64,000 nt of DNA from Beta vulgaris subsp. vulgaris (taxonomy: Eukaryota > Streptophyta > Magnoliopsida > Caryophyllales > Amaranthaceae). How positions within the stretch are numbered: the stretch's first letter is position 1; every line of letters starts with the position of its first letter. The DNA lies in assembly GCF_026745355.1 (NCBI RefSeq), contig NC_079208.1:50403816-50467815 (forward strand). Direction: 5' to 3'. Both the position numbers and the translations under genes were made by a program. Below, one piece after another: positions 1-10,640 of this stretch. The notes beneath the pieces were generated by a model. The model was not told the DNA's origin, did no database searches, and saw only the letters and a list, made by a program, of their open reading frames with translations.

Positions 1-900
1 TTAAACAGTTACCATCTAACACCTACTACAATAATTAACAACAATGCTACTACTCTAACCGAGCAAATACTCTGTTTGGTTAAAAGTACACATAAGTGGG
101 TAGGAAAATATGAAGTATAAACAAAAAAAAAATTAAGTTGAATAACTAGTATAGTGGAGAAAAAAGACTTGAGTGAAGCAAGAAGACTTGCTAAAGTCTT
201 CTCTTTAATATGAAGCTTAGATGTTTCTTCCTCTCCCAGTGTAGATCCACAACTATATTCATTATTTCTATCAGTTCACTGACCACTTTTCCTGGATTTT
301 GCCTCATGAAGTTGCTAGGTGTGTTGCTTCTACGTTTCAAAGACCTAGCAGATATACAATATCTATAGATTTGATCTCATTCAGATCCTAAACAAAAAAA
401 TTAGAAGTGCTATAACACTAACTAAGCTGTTTTCTGTGTCAGCAAATCATGGAAAAAAAATGAGCACCTAATGATGCTGGCTGTAGCTGAGACAACCTTG
501 AGTTCTCATTGATAATGCTTCTTCTGATCAGCTACTTTTGTTTCGTATTTTTCAGGTATGATTATAGTTGTTCCATTCGAGTTCTGTAAACATGCGCATT
601 TTCATATTAGCGCTGCTCCCTCCTTCTGTTAATTGTATCATTCTGACTTTCACATCTGCTAACACACAACTTCAAACAAGTTTTAAAAGAAGCCAAGAGG
701 GACCATAGAAGGTGAAGTGTATGCAATGGATGCCAATTGCCATGTATTGAGCTACATCAACAGGTAGGGGACGAGCTAAGTACGGCTACTAGCCTACTAC
801 CCAGCAATGGCAGACAGTTTGCAGAGGAACGCCCGACAAAATTTGATACAAAGTGTTTCCTCTACTCTGAACTGTAAAGACACAGAACATAAAACACATT
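1..900. other. Intergenic sequence, nothing recognised
   Basis: Only short, low-complexity open frames occur here and none resembles a known protein. It lies downstream of the minus-strand NB-ARC gene at 2.6 kb. Confidence 0.5.
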
Positions 901-920
901 CAAAAATGGATGCCATCACA

Positions 921-1107
921 TCACACACACACACACACACACACAGACAGATACACAGAGACACGCACACGCCCACGCCTGACACACCCACGCATGCACG
1001 CCTGACACACGCACACAGAGAGAGAGACACAGAAACACACACACAAATACACAAAGAAACACATACACATACACACAGAACCACAAACACGCACACACGC
1101 ACGCACA
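921..1107. repeat. (CA)n-rich microsatellite
   Basis: A degenerate CA/CACG/GA repeat tract of about 190 bp. Open frames across it on both strands (His/Thr-rich on plus, Cys/Val-rich on minus) are translations of the repeat and not genes. Confidence 0.9.
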
Positions 1108-2580
1108 CAGAAGATGATAGGATCTTTATATCGAAATTGAACAAGCCATGGAATAGTGCTAAGGAGGCATTTCCTAGAGACAAGTAGTGCATCCTTGAGT
1201 TAGGATAAGATTAGATCCTACAAACAAGATCTATAGACTAGAACGAGGTTAGTGCCATTTTGGTTGTTCATAAGAACTCATTACGACAGAATTTGCAGAA
1301 GCTTCATGGGAAACTAGTATATTTCACATAAAAGATACCAGATACCCATGGACTCTGTCGGAGCTGGGAAAACTAATTTTATGATGTACCTCTATCATGA
1401 AAGTTACCAGGGACAAAATCAGAAGGGCTTCAAAGTGGTGTTTAGGACCACGAAATCTAAAATAAGGCAGTCTGATCGTAGCAACTATAACAAGGTGCCA
1501 CATAAGCATATCAGCATGGGAACCATCGCCAACATAAGTCAACAGAGATGAGACCAAGATCATTTAACTAGCAAAATACAAATGTTGCAAATTTTCTTTC
1601 ACTTCTGTCAATCCTGTGTACATCTTTTTGAGCTTATCCCCTTAAATTTATGAACTTATAAGTGTCCAAACTATTATGGAATACTTAATAAGTGCACAAA
1701 GTTTTAGGAGATCAGTAAAAAGCTAAGCTTTCTCTCTTTTTCATTTTTTTTCTTTTTTTCACTTTTCTTTTTTTCAGCTTTCTTTTTCTTCTTTTTTTTT
1801 TTGAACCTCAATCAAAACTGAGTGTAGAGAAATAAAATATAGAAAAAGGTAGCAGCAATTAATTCTAAATGATAAGAAGTTAGGGGTGAAAACTTCAGGA
1901 ATAAGGTTAATCACACCCCATAGGATGCATTTTCTAAGAACCAACATGATAATTGATAAGTGTACAGGCAAGATACAGGAGAGAAAACATACAAGACGTA
2001 GCACTGTAGCAGAGCACCTGTAATTAACAGCTCTCAGTAATTATGACACATCACTAAACATAAGAACGATTGGGAGCATGAAAGATCATATAAGAAAAAA
2101 GACTCTTCAGGACTCAAGGATTCAAGTACCTTTATTTAGATACATGGGCAAGTATATCAAAAACCCCCCCCCCCCAAACTGTTACAAAACAGGGTAACAT
2201 AGAGGCCGCATGGCTCGGTTTAATTCATCATGGATGTCTTCTCTACCACCCATTAAACTCCTCCATCGATCTAGGTATAATTATTTACTCCCTGCAACAA
2301 CATTGATAACACTAGTCTATCGGAAGGACTTAGAACAAGATCTTCTCGACACCAAGCTCCCGTAGACCAGTCATATTAGATAATCATTATCAAACACTAG
2401 TCCAGTAGTCCTAGAAGGAGAGACAACTGACAACCCACAGAAAAACAGAAAAACAGAAAAACATTCAATTGGTTTCATGATCCTCTCATAGTCTCATCTG
2501 ACCTTATCAAATCCTGATTGATGCCTAGCTCTTCGTTAGAAGCACTATCTCGAGTTCCTAGTTAACCTAACCTTGTGATA
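1108..2580. other. Intergenic sequence downstream of the first NB-ARC gene
   Basis: No coding region is recognised. The stretch holds T-rich tracts near 1740-1800 and a homopolymer C run near 2165-2175. The part next to 2600 probably contains the 3'UTR of the minus-strand gene. Confidence 0.45.
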
Positions 2581-2624
2581 GAGGAAGTTATCTCATTTTG
2601 CATGTTTATTCTTCATCCCGTTCC

Positions 2625-3695
2625 TCATTCAAATAGTGCAGATTTCCATTCATGGGGATCATCTATGCCACACATACGAGTAGCTATGTTCACAATCCTA
2701 CGAGGCACTCCGGAACACCTATCAGCAAGTGAACGAGGAATGCCATCAAAGGAACAACTAGATCCTTCCCTAATGTTTGCTTCACGCATAAACAACTTGT
2801 ATGCATCTTCCTCTGGAAGTCGCTTAACTTCAACTGTTTGAAAACAGTCAAACAGTTTGTACTCTAAGCTAGACCTAGTAGATAATACCAGCTTGCACTC
2901 GCTCCCATTTGCAGGGACTGGAATTCCAACCTGTTCCAGAGAAAAATTAGCTTTTGGCACACCATCTAACAAAAAAGCAAATCTACCAAGATTAGCAAGT
3001 GTGTCTGACAGTTTTCTAGCCCTTACAAACAAGTGATCAGCACCGGTAAGATCACAGTTCACAGCAGCAGCAACAGCATCTTGCAGATGCTTGATGGTGA
3101 ACATATCAGGGAAAGAAACCCAAAAAACATAATCAAACCTTTTTAGAGCGTAGTTGTGCAGGTGCTTCATCAAAAAGGTTTTACCAATTCCTTCCATCCC
3201 ATAAATAGCAATTCTACCAGCACCACCACCTTCCAGCAAAACCTTAAGATAGTCAAAAGTGCTAGAAGCAACTCGGCCAACTAACTGTTTTACCGGTATA
3301 TGATAGCCACGACACAGGCCTCGGGCATCAGACAAGGCCTCTTTAAGGACCCTGTTACCCTTTGTGTCATGGTCTTTCAAAGCATACACCAATTTGTAAA
3401 CCTCCCATCTCGTCTTTGCACCTAAGGGTAAGCTCCTCCATCCTCCAACTAGCCCTAACAGGCATCGAGATTTCACCACCAGACTCTGACCCTCAGTCAT
3501 CCAGGGACAGTCCTCTTGTTTTCGCTTCTTGCCCCTTCGAGCCTGAGTGGAAGAGGTTAGACTAGAAATGTCCAGTATCTTGGCACTTAAGCATTCAGTT
3601 TCACCCTCAAGAACTCTTTTCATCTCATCAAGACTGGGTTTACTGAAATAGGTTATAAGTCCCCAAATTCCCACAGATATCTTTACTTGATCCAT
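2625..3695 (-). CDS. Short NB-ARC protein without LRR (paralog 1)
   Basis: Predicted 356-aa protein of the plant NLR NB-ARC family (RPS2/RPS5-like by motif style), possibly an immune regulator or decoy. Visible in order: hydrophobic N-terminus (about residues 5-18), basic NLS-like cluster RRGKKRK (53-59), P-loop GMEGIGKT (166-173), RNBS-A-like VFWVSFP, kinase-2 FAFLLDGV (239-246) with Gly where most NLRs have the second Asp, RNBS-B LSTR, and a GLPL-like SGVP (328-331). It ends about 25 residues later, so ARC2, MHD and LRRs are absent. Compared with its two paralogs the C-terminus is cut by a one-base frameshift after ALFE, costing roughly 10 residues of shared tail. A splice acceptor (TTTTCAG) lies 14 bp before the ATG, as in the paralogs, suggesting a 5'UTR intron (about 3710-4777) that would contain a kinase fragment and a Stowaway MITE. 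Function is inferred, not shown. Confidence 0.8.
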   Translation of the reverse strand: MDQVKISVGIWGLITYFSKPSLDEMKRVLEGETECLSAKILDISSLTSSTQARRGKKRKQEDCPWMTEGQSLVVKSRCLLGLVGGWRSLPLGAKTRWEVYKLVYALKDHDTKGNRVLKEALSDARGLCRGYHIPVKQLVGRVASSTFDYLKVLLEGGGAGRIAIYGMEGIGKTFLMKHLHNYALKRFDYVFWVSFPDMFTIKHLQDAVAAAVNCDLTGADHLFVRARKLSDTLANLGRFAFLLDGVPKANFSLEQVGIPVPANGSECKLVLSTRSSLEYKLFDCFQTVEVKRLPEEDAYKLFMREANIREGSSCSFDGIPRSLADRCSGVPRRIVNIATRMCGIDDPHEWKSALFE

Positions 3696-3910
3696 AGTGG
3701 AAGATAAGCCTGAAAATATTAAGCCCGTTCAGATTATATCTTTCCTTAACTTAAATAAGTTCAAACTCTAATTCACCTCAGATAAAAACAATCCCTATCT
3801 ATACGAACTACCGGAAAAAAAAAAAAAAAAAAAACAGTAAAGTAAAATCCTACCAGCATTATGTTAGGCTAGATTTATGAGTATTTCCTGAATCTATCTA
3901 TCTAAAGGGT

Positions 3911-4173
3911 TTATCTAGACATATCTAAAAGTGTTTCGGCACCATAAACATTAGAAGAAGAGATATGAAAGATCCTTTTAGGTTGGCGAAGTCTAAGGGC
4001 ATACAAATCACCACCAGAGCAAAACTCCATGACTAAACAAGAATTATGAGAAGCTTCAAAGTCACCATATAAAGTAGGCAAAAAAAAAAAAAAAAAAAGG
4101 TGGTCCAATATCCCTAATATCTCCTTTTCCATATCTGCCCTAACAAGCTTCTTCCTTTTGGCTAAAGCCTAGA
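3911..4173 (-). pseudogene. Fragment of an AGC-VIII (D6PK/PINOID-type) protein kinase
   Basis: The frame reads [20 protein letters not shown], then [10 protein letters not shown], then [21 protein letters not shown]. This matches the plant AGC-VIII kinase segment around subdomains III-V (REILQ.LDHPFLPTLY...[19 protein letters not shown]). Only about 85 residues survive. A run of 18 T on the gene strand interrupts the segment between DH and LPTLY, and the end diverges before a stop. No ATP-binding or catalytic-loop regions are present, so it cannot encode a kinase. It lies inside the proposed intron of NB-ARC paralog 1, same strand. Origin (gene capture, retrocopy or old duplication) is unknown. 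Confidence 0.75.
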
Positions 4174-4278
4174 ACGTTTATGTAGACATTAGAAATGTTT
4201 ATTTGGAGATAATATTTCTTAGTATATTTCGTTTAGATTTAGAATATGTTTTCCTAGTTTTAGCTAAGTTAGTTTCTA

Positions 4279-4562
4279 CTCCCTCTGTCCTTAAATAAAG
4301 TACCTATTTTTCCATTTATGTTTGTTCCAAATAGATTTCTCGTTTCCTTATCTGGTATGGATCCACCAATTAAAATATTATTTTGCTTTCAACTTTTATA
4401 ATATCACTTACTTTCCCATATAACACACATTTTCCACAATTCCTAAAAAGTATACCAATAACTAAATTAAATTATGATTTGATACAACTAAAATCCTACA
4501 TATGATTTCTTCTCAACACTTGTGCCAAAAAAAATGGGCACTCAATTTAGAGATAGAGGGAG
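4279..4562. mobile_element. Stowaway-type MITE (Tc1/mariner)
   Basis: A 284-bp element with terminal inverted repeats starting CTCCCTCTGTCC and ending in AGAGGGAG, flanked by TA on both sides. This is the classic plant Stowaway terminus. It has no coding capacity. Confidence 0.8.
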
Positions 4563-5277
4563 TATATGATGTTATGATGTACTAATTCCAACCTGTTTCT
4601 CTTCAATCTATATATATAAAATCCAATACAAACAAAATTGACTAAAAACAAACAGTGAAGGAAGAAACCCTAAAATAGAACCCAGAAAAATCAAATAAAG
4701 TAAATTCCTACAAGCATTCAGATCATACAAATAAAATCATAAAATGAAAACAGAAGAAGAGGGAAGAATTTCATTACCTTTCTGGAAGATATAAAGATTG
4801 AATTGAAATTGAAGAATGAAGGAATTGTAGGTGAAAAGCCAAAACAAAACAACCCAGAAAATCACTTAATAAAAAGCTGATGCAATTTAGGTCGGAATAA
4901 AGATAGAAGGAGCTTCTTTTTATGTCCGACGTAACATCAGTCATTTTCATAGAATCTGCTTGTTCCGAGTAACTTCCATACTCCTCCATTTCTCTAATGT
5001 CTACTTTCAGAAATCAAAACGCGTAAAACAAAGCCTAATTAAGCTCGGCCCATAAATTTTGATGAGAAGGACCTGCATCCGGAGCAAGCTGATTCGTCGA
5101 ATTTCAAGGTCCGGATCCTTGCCAGTTTCACTCTACTTAACTCGAAAACGAAGACTTTTCAAGTTCTTACTCAGAGTGTGAAACATAGGATATTCAGCAG
5201 CTGATACAGGTATCCAAGTGATTCCGGTTCAAATTCAATATTGGTCATTTGGTTTAAGATATGGAATTAAAAATACA

Positions 5278-5415
5278 TGTTAGGACGAATCTAACAAGAT
5301 TCCACGTCACTATATTTTTTTATTCATGTATATATCACAAACGATGGTCAAATAAAATTTGTGAATAGCATAAAATGTCAAAATATAATTATATTTAAAA
5401 AAGGAGGAAGTATAT
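5278..5415. mobile_element. Stowaway-type MITE fragment (one end only)
   Basis: Ends in GGAGGAAGTA and resembles, in inverse orientation, the one-ended fragment at 51006-51194 (shared words around GTCATGTGGAATGTTGTTAG). The opposite terminus is missing. Confidence 0.5.
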
Positions 5416-5460
5416 ATTGAGATCCAATTGCTGAGAAGAGACTTGGGGTGAGGTGGTAAG

Positions 5461-6142
5461 TAAGGGTGTGTAAAGGGTAGGGTTGGACTGAACTGAAGAT
5501 TCCGGTTCGCCGAAAATCAGGATTCCAAATTTTCGATCCGGATCAGTGGATCGGAATCTCTGTATTTTTAGTAAAAAATAAATAATTTAAAGGTTAAAAA
5601 TAATTTCAAAGCTCTGAAGTTAGAAAGATAAAAACATACTCCCTCTGTATTTTTTTATCTTTCTCACTTAAAATCTTGACACTGTTCACAATTAGAGAGA
5701 ATCATTTAGATTTTTCTCAATATATAAGAAAAAATATAGTCATGTGAGGTCTTGTTTGATTCATCTCAATGATTACTTTATTAATATTCAATTATTATAA
5801 TTTTTACTAATATTTAATGAAAGATATCTAATGTAGAATAAGTGCATTGGCAAACGTGCAAAGTCAAAGTAGGAAAGATAAAAAAAAAATACAGAGGGAG
5901 TACTCTTTATTAACTTTAAGATTATTATTGTTAGAATTATTAAATTTTTTATCTATCTAATTTATAAATATGTATATATCTAAATAAAAAAGATTTTTTT
6001 AAAAAAAAATGCAAATTCTAGTCCAATAGGTCAAAAACCAAACAGGATCGGAATTTTTCCAATCCCGATCCCAAAAAGATCCTGAATCCGATCCACTTGT
6101 CCAGCTAGTTCCGGTCCAATCCTGTACCAGGGCGCACTCCTA
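5461..6142. mobile_element. Non-autonomous hAT-like element
   Basis: Ends begin TAAGGGTGTG and, inverted, TAGGAGTGCG. They are flanked by GTGGTAAG and GTAGTAAG, an 8-bp target duplication with one mismatch. Subterminal regions are rich in GATCCG/GGATCGG repeats, as is usual for hAT MITEs. A Stowaway MITE (5639-5900) is inserted inside. Confidence 0.65.
5639..5900. mobile_element. Stowaway-type MITE nested in hAT element
   Basis: 262 bp, CTCCCTCTGTATTTT at the left and the inverted ATACAGAGGGAG at the right, with TA on both sides. Non-coding. Confidence 0.85.
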
Positions 6143-6270
6143 GTAGTAAGGTGTTCCACCTTCCACACCTAAGCAAAGATAGAGAGAGCATGCGGAGTAA
6201 GAAAAATGTAAAATAAATAAATAAAAACGGAGTAGAATAAAAAGAGTAAAAGTAAAATAGAAGTGCATTA

Positions 6271-7000
6271 GAGCATGTCCAATGGATGATTTCAAATTTA
6301 GGATCATCAATTACTTTATTACTTTCTCACTCTTCCACTTCATTCATGATCTACTATTGATTTTACCACCATTTGTTTACCTCAATGGATGATCTATCAT
6401 TTTAGATCATCGCATTGTCTCTCATACATTTTACCATACTTCACTACATATTCTTTATCCTCAATTTTATTTCTATAAGAAAATATATATTTGTGAGATG
6501 GGATAAATGATAAAAGTAAATAAATATAACTTTCAATAGCAAAATTAACTAAAAATAAAATTTGTTGAAGTAACTCAATACTGATCTCTATTTGTAGACC
6601 TAAAAAAAATATAAACATTGATATATTTTTTATTTTTTTAAAAATATGTTGACAGCTCAAAAAAATCGTTGGAAAGATTTACAACATTGCAAAATTCTGC
6701 TTAAATGTGAGCCATGAGATTGGAATGATATTGGCTTTTGGATGGCTAAATTGTCAACTATGTGGGTCCAGCAGAATGTTTTTTTGCTCTTCTTCTCACG
6801 GGTGTCACTTGCCATGCTTTTTCAATTTTTCTCCCGTTTCTTTTTTGTGTCGATCTCACCTTTGTTCAGATCGTTGCAACGATCTGATCATCCCTTTATC
6901 TCTCCTCTTTTTTTCTCTTTCCTAACTTTTTATTATATTTTATTATTTTTCTCCTTCTCTCCTCATGATCTAGATTATAGATCATCCAATGGTCATACTC
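6271..7000. mobile_element. PIF/Harbinger-type MITE
   Basis: 730 bp with inverted ends (GAGCATGTCCAATGGATGAT against inverted GAGTATGACCATTGGATGAT) and a TTA direct duplication on each side, the TWA pattern of PIF/Harbinger elements. Short open frames inside (6707-7008) are T-rich and not protein-like. Confidence 0.7.
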
Positions 7001-7155
7001 TTAAATAGATGGATCAACCTACTATATACCGAAATATAGAAAGACAAATAACTCTAATTTAAAAAAACCTAACTGACACAATGTTCCTATTTAGAAGAAT
7101 TAGAGGAAGTAGATCTTAAACTTGGTAGAACATTGACGTCAAGAAATGGGAGCTA

Positions 7156-8612
7156 TATGGTGACATCTTTTTCTGGAAAAGATAATAATCTCTCTCTACA
7201 AAACTTTTCTCTACCTTCTCTCTATAAAAACTCAAACACAACTACCCTAACCCTAGAACTCGCCGGAGATCCGGCGCCGCGCAGGTCTCCGGCGGGTCTC
7301 CGGCGAGTTCATTAGTGTTTTTTTTTTCGTTTTTCTTTTCCTTTTTCCGTTTTTACTAATTTCCTTCTTCTTCATCGCCGACTTCCTGCAGCGACTTCGG
7401 GTTCCGGCTTGTTCTGGCCGCCGTTTTTGGTTCCACCGTCGTCGCTTAGGCCTTGGCTTCGTCTAGGTTTTGTCTTCTCTTAATTTTTCAGTCCGGTGTG
7501 TAGCGGCGTTCGGTCGCGTTTTCGTTTCGCCGCCTTCTCGTAATTTTCAGTCCGCCGCCGTCTCGTAGTTTTCAGTCCGCCGCCGTCGTTCGTCGGCCGT
7601 CTTCCAGTCCGTAGGTGTTTTCCCGAGTATGTGCGATGTCACCCACTCCTGTTCGCAGCGTTCCCATCCCCCCTATTCGTGGTCTGTTCGTCCTCCCACC
7701 CCCTATTTGGCTCGTCTGTGTGGTGTTTAACCCCCCACTTCCTTGGTCAAGAGTTTCCCCTCCCCGATCCCCCCTATTAAGATGGTTTAGTCTAAGTTTC
7801 CCCTTCCCCGTCCCCCTGGTTAGATTTAGGTGTCGTCGAATGCCCCCTCCCCGTCCCCCACTAGTGTTAGTTGGCGTCAGTGTCTTTAGTGTGCCAAGGA
7901 AGCATTTGGTGCAGGTTCTTGCCGGTGTTTGCAGGCGTAGTTCTATGTGTCAGGTGGTAGGTTTTGTGTTCTTGTTTTTCATGTTTTGTTGCAACACTGT
8001 TGTTTGTTGGTCTTCTGGATTAGGGATTGTCACTTTGGATCTTAGGATCCGTCAGTGGGGCGTAGTTTATCATTCTAACTCGCCCCAAATTCTCGTGATG
8101 ACTTCATGTGTCATCACACCTCAAAAACGCATCTTGTGGGAGGGCCCCCAACTTGTTTTGGGGCACGTCAAGACCTCCACCTCTTTCGAGTTTCAGTCTG
8201 GTGTGACTGAAATTCGCTTACCCTCGCAGAAGGGTCAGAAGTCACTATCAAAAGTGACTTCTTTGTTAACCGAATCAGAAGAATCCCAGGAGGATCATCC
8301 AGGACCCTGGGATTTCGGGACTAGTGGACAGGATCTACTAGCAGTTGATCGGCAATCTCTCTATGAAGATCGTAGTTGTGTACTTCAACAGTTTGTCTCT
8401 CACATCCGACTTTCCTCCCCATCGCTCAGGACACTCGTTATTTGGACTGGATTTTTATTAGTTAGTATTTACGTTAATTTGTTTGTACGAGTTCTTGTAA
8501 TTTTCATAGTTTCAATTGTTTCTTGTTTCTGTTTTAGTTTGGTTGTATTACCATTAGGTTGTACTCTCGTTTATTATTAATGCAAATTTCCTTGATGTCA
8601 AAAAAAAAGAAA
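7156..8612 (+). mobile_element. Non-autonomous LINE-like retroelement with hairpin array (copy 1)
   Basis: A 1.46-kb GC-richer insertion flanked by a perfect 15-bp direct repeat AAGAAATGGGAGCTA (7141-7155 and 8613-8627), ending in an A-rich tail at about 8600-8612. These are hallmarks of target-primed insertion. It starts with a CT-rich leader, then a CCGG-rich stretch, then degenerate pyrimidine-rich repeats (CCCCTCCCCGTCCCC type, 7660-7870), a hairpin cluster (8056-8313), and a 3' end with GGTTGTACT and TTAATGCAAA. An open frame at 7615-8580 spans most of it but has no recognisable domain. No reverse transcriptase is present, so mobilisation would need a partner LINE. A diverged copy lies at about 51590-53250 on the minus strand. 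Confidence 0.8.
8056..8313 (+). other. Array of five to six RNA-type hairpins inside the LINE-like element
   Basis: Consecutive inverted repeats: TGGGGCG/CGCCCCA (8056-8062, 8081-8087); GTGATGAC/GTCATCAC (8095-8102, 8110-8117); GCCCCCAA/TTTTGGGGC (8144-8151, 8156-8164, imperfect); TTTCAGTC/GACTGAAA (8191-8198, 8205-8212); AGAAGTCACT/AGTGACTTCT (8237-8246, 8253-8262); ATCCCAGG/CCTGGGAT (8283-8290, 8306-8313). Several loops are 6-7 nt. The last four have counterparts in the same order in the other copy. Confidence 0.8.
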
Positions 8613-8629
8613 AAGAAATGGGAGCTAAT

Positions 8630-9810
8630 ATAACAAAGACGGAAGATGTCAAATACTTGCAGTGTTTCTGTGTTTGGGCATTACATGTACATGGGCAATG
8701 TTTCACACTGCTAGGGGAACATACGATGATTATACATAATTCCTTTACCATGTACTTATACATACAACTTAAATGAAGTTATGAAGGTAGATTTTAAATG
8801 CTTAAACATAGAAAGTAGAAAAACCTTTAAGACTAGATAGCAAACTCAGAAAATAGCCAAATAGTCCTCATTGTCATTACTGGTCACAGTGGCAAAAATC
8901 ATCCCCACAAAATAACTTGACCTCTTTTTCATCTCACCTTCTTGTACCAAATCCTCGACAACGGTATGAGAACTTGACACTTCATTCTGGACCAAAATCA
9001 ACCATGAAAACATTGAAAAGTCTAGTGCAAGTATTCGAGTAATAACACTGCTTACAAATCAACTAATTGAACATAAATCATCATAAGAAAACAGTCTGAT
9101 GTATCCTTGTTGCTCGGAACTTGAGCACTGAAGTTGCTCGCTTGGTGCAATTTGGATGCTCTAGAATCTGATTAATGGACAACAAATATACGAAGACAGC
9201 AGCAAGCCAGTAAGGGACTGAATGAGAGCCAATGCAAATATAGTAACAAGACAGACAGATAGACCTTTTGTTCTCAACACATTTTTGTTGAATTATGTCA
9301 CATTCAAAATGCCGCTCTCAAGAAATAGAACTAGCCAACTAGGCAGACACGAGTTCAAGAAGAACATAGCCCTTTGGCAAGAATTTTAACTCCCGGTTCT
9401 CCTATAATTTTTCCTAGTCTCAGCATTTATCTCAATCATGTACCAGTTATTTCTACTGTCAAAACCTGCTTCTGCAGCCATCACTTTTAGTACTATTTCC
9501 ATTCTATAAAAAGATTTGGGATTTCTCGGACAGACCCTTGTTAGTCTCAACTAGTTCGGGTTAAGCGTCAGTACATACATCATACATGAGTTACAAACAT
9601 TCAGATGAAATCAGGGGAAAACTGAAACAAGATGCCTCTATTCAAGCTGAACAAGGAAACTAGTAATTCACAGTGCAACCAAGAAGTAAAGGATAAAATT
9701 GATATATACATACAAAATTACATTTTATACTGGATTTTCGCATGTAGAGCCCCCCAGCCATCCACTACAAACAAAAGTTGGCAAAAAGGCTCATGAAGTT
9801 GTATACTTTA
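8630..9810. other. Intergenic sequence, nothing recognised
   Basis: Moderately AT-rich; only short unconvincing open frames. No terminal repeats or coding similarity noticed. Confidence 0.4.
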
Positions 9811-10245
9811 GAACTTTTTGTTAAGAAATAGTACCTATTAAAATAGTTATTTTGTTGGAAAATGCTTAATAAAAACTTTTTGTTGAAAAATACCTATTAT
9901 AATACTTTCCTTTGTTAATTAAGACCAACTCAGCATTTTCTGGCCAAAAAGTTAACTTTCTTCCCCTCCCTTTCGCATTAAATAGGACCAACCTATATTT
10001 TTCTACCATAATCCCTTAAAATGGGAAGCAAGAGGAAAGGGTTTGGTAGAGTTAAGGGATCAGGATAGAAAAAAATAGGTTGGTCCCATATAATGAGAAA
10101 GGAAGGGTTTTTAGCCGGAAAACGTTGAGGTGGTTTTAAGTAACAAATGGAAATATTATAATAGGTCTTTTTCAACAAAAAAGATTTTATTTAGTCTTTC
10201 CCAACAAAATGACTATTTTAATAGGTCTTTCTCAACAAAAAGTTC
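9811..10245. mobile_element. Non-autonomous Mutator-like element (435 bp)
   Basis: Long inverted repeats (about 100 bp or more, beginning GAACTTTTTGTT) with a perfect 9-bp target duplication TATACTTTA at 9802-9810 and 10246-10254, diagnostic for Mutator-like elements. The terminal repeats contain iterated modules of about 30 bp (TTTTTGTTGAGAAA then ACCTATTA). There is no coding sequence. Confidence 0.9.
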
Positions 10246-10640
10246 TATACTTTAGTCTCGAATTCGTCTTCCTATATGTTACATTTGTGGAGATCACTTC
10301 ACTTACTGTGGTAAAATCATTGAACATCAATATAAGAAGGTCCGGAGATCAAGCTCTTCTTGACTCTGCTCCTCTTAATTAATTGAATGAAATCATCAGC
10401 TAGAAAGAAAACCACTCATAACCATATCTTTCAATCATTAAACCTGGATCTTAAGGACCCTGATCAACTGCATGTTAGTCGACTTCCTCTACAATGACCC
10501 AATGAAACACCCAGCTACTCGTCCTTGATAAATTCTACTGTTCTCAGTTCCTTATCAACCTAATCCGACAAAATTTGGAAGGTTTCTTAGCCTGGAGCAG
10601 AAGAAGAAGGTACCACATCCATCCATAGTTTTATTTACTG

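Larger units (their letters stand above)
3710..4777 (-). other. Putative 5'UTR intron of NB-ARC paralog 1
   Basis: On the minus strand an AAG|GTAATG donor (near 4777) and a TTTTCAG acceptor (ending 3710) could bound an intron of about 1.07 kb. Paralogs 2 and 3 have shorter introns (about 351 and 426 bp) in the same place, which supports the arrangement. The donor choice is a guess without transcripts. Confidence 0.4.

Noticed and set aside
797..1192. Overlapping open frames of 126-131 codons on both strands
   Set aside because: They are translations of a (CA)n-rich tract: Cys/Val-rich on one strand and His/Thr-rich on the other, with no domain.
7615..8580. 321-codon open frame as a host gene
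   Set aside because: It lies wholly within a TSD-flanked insertion, has Pro-rich low-complexity content and no recognised domain. It may be a relic frame of the retroelement, not a host gene.
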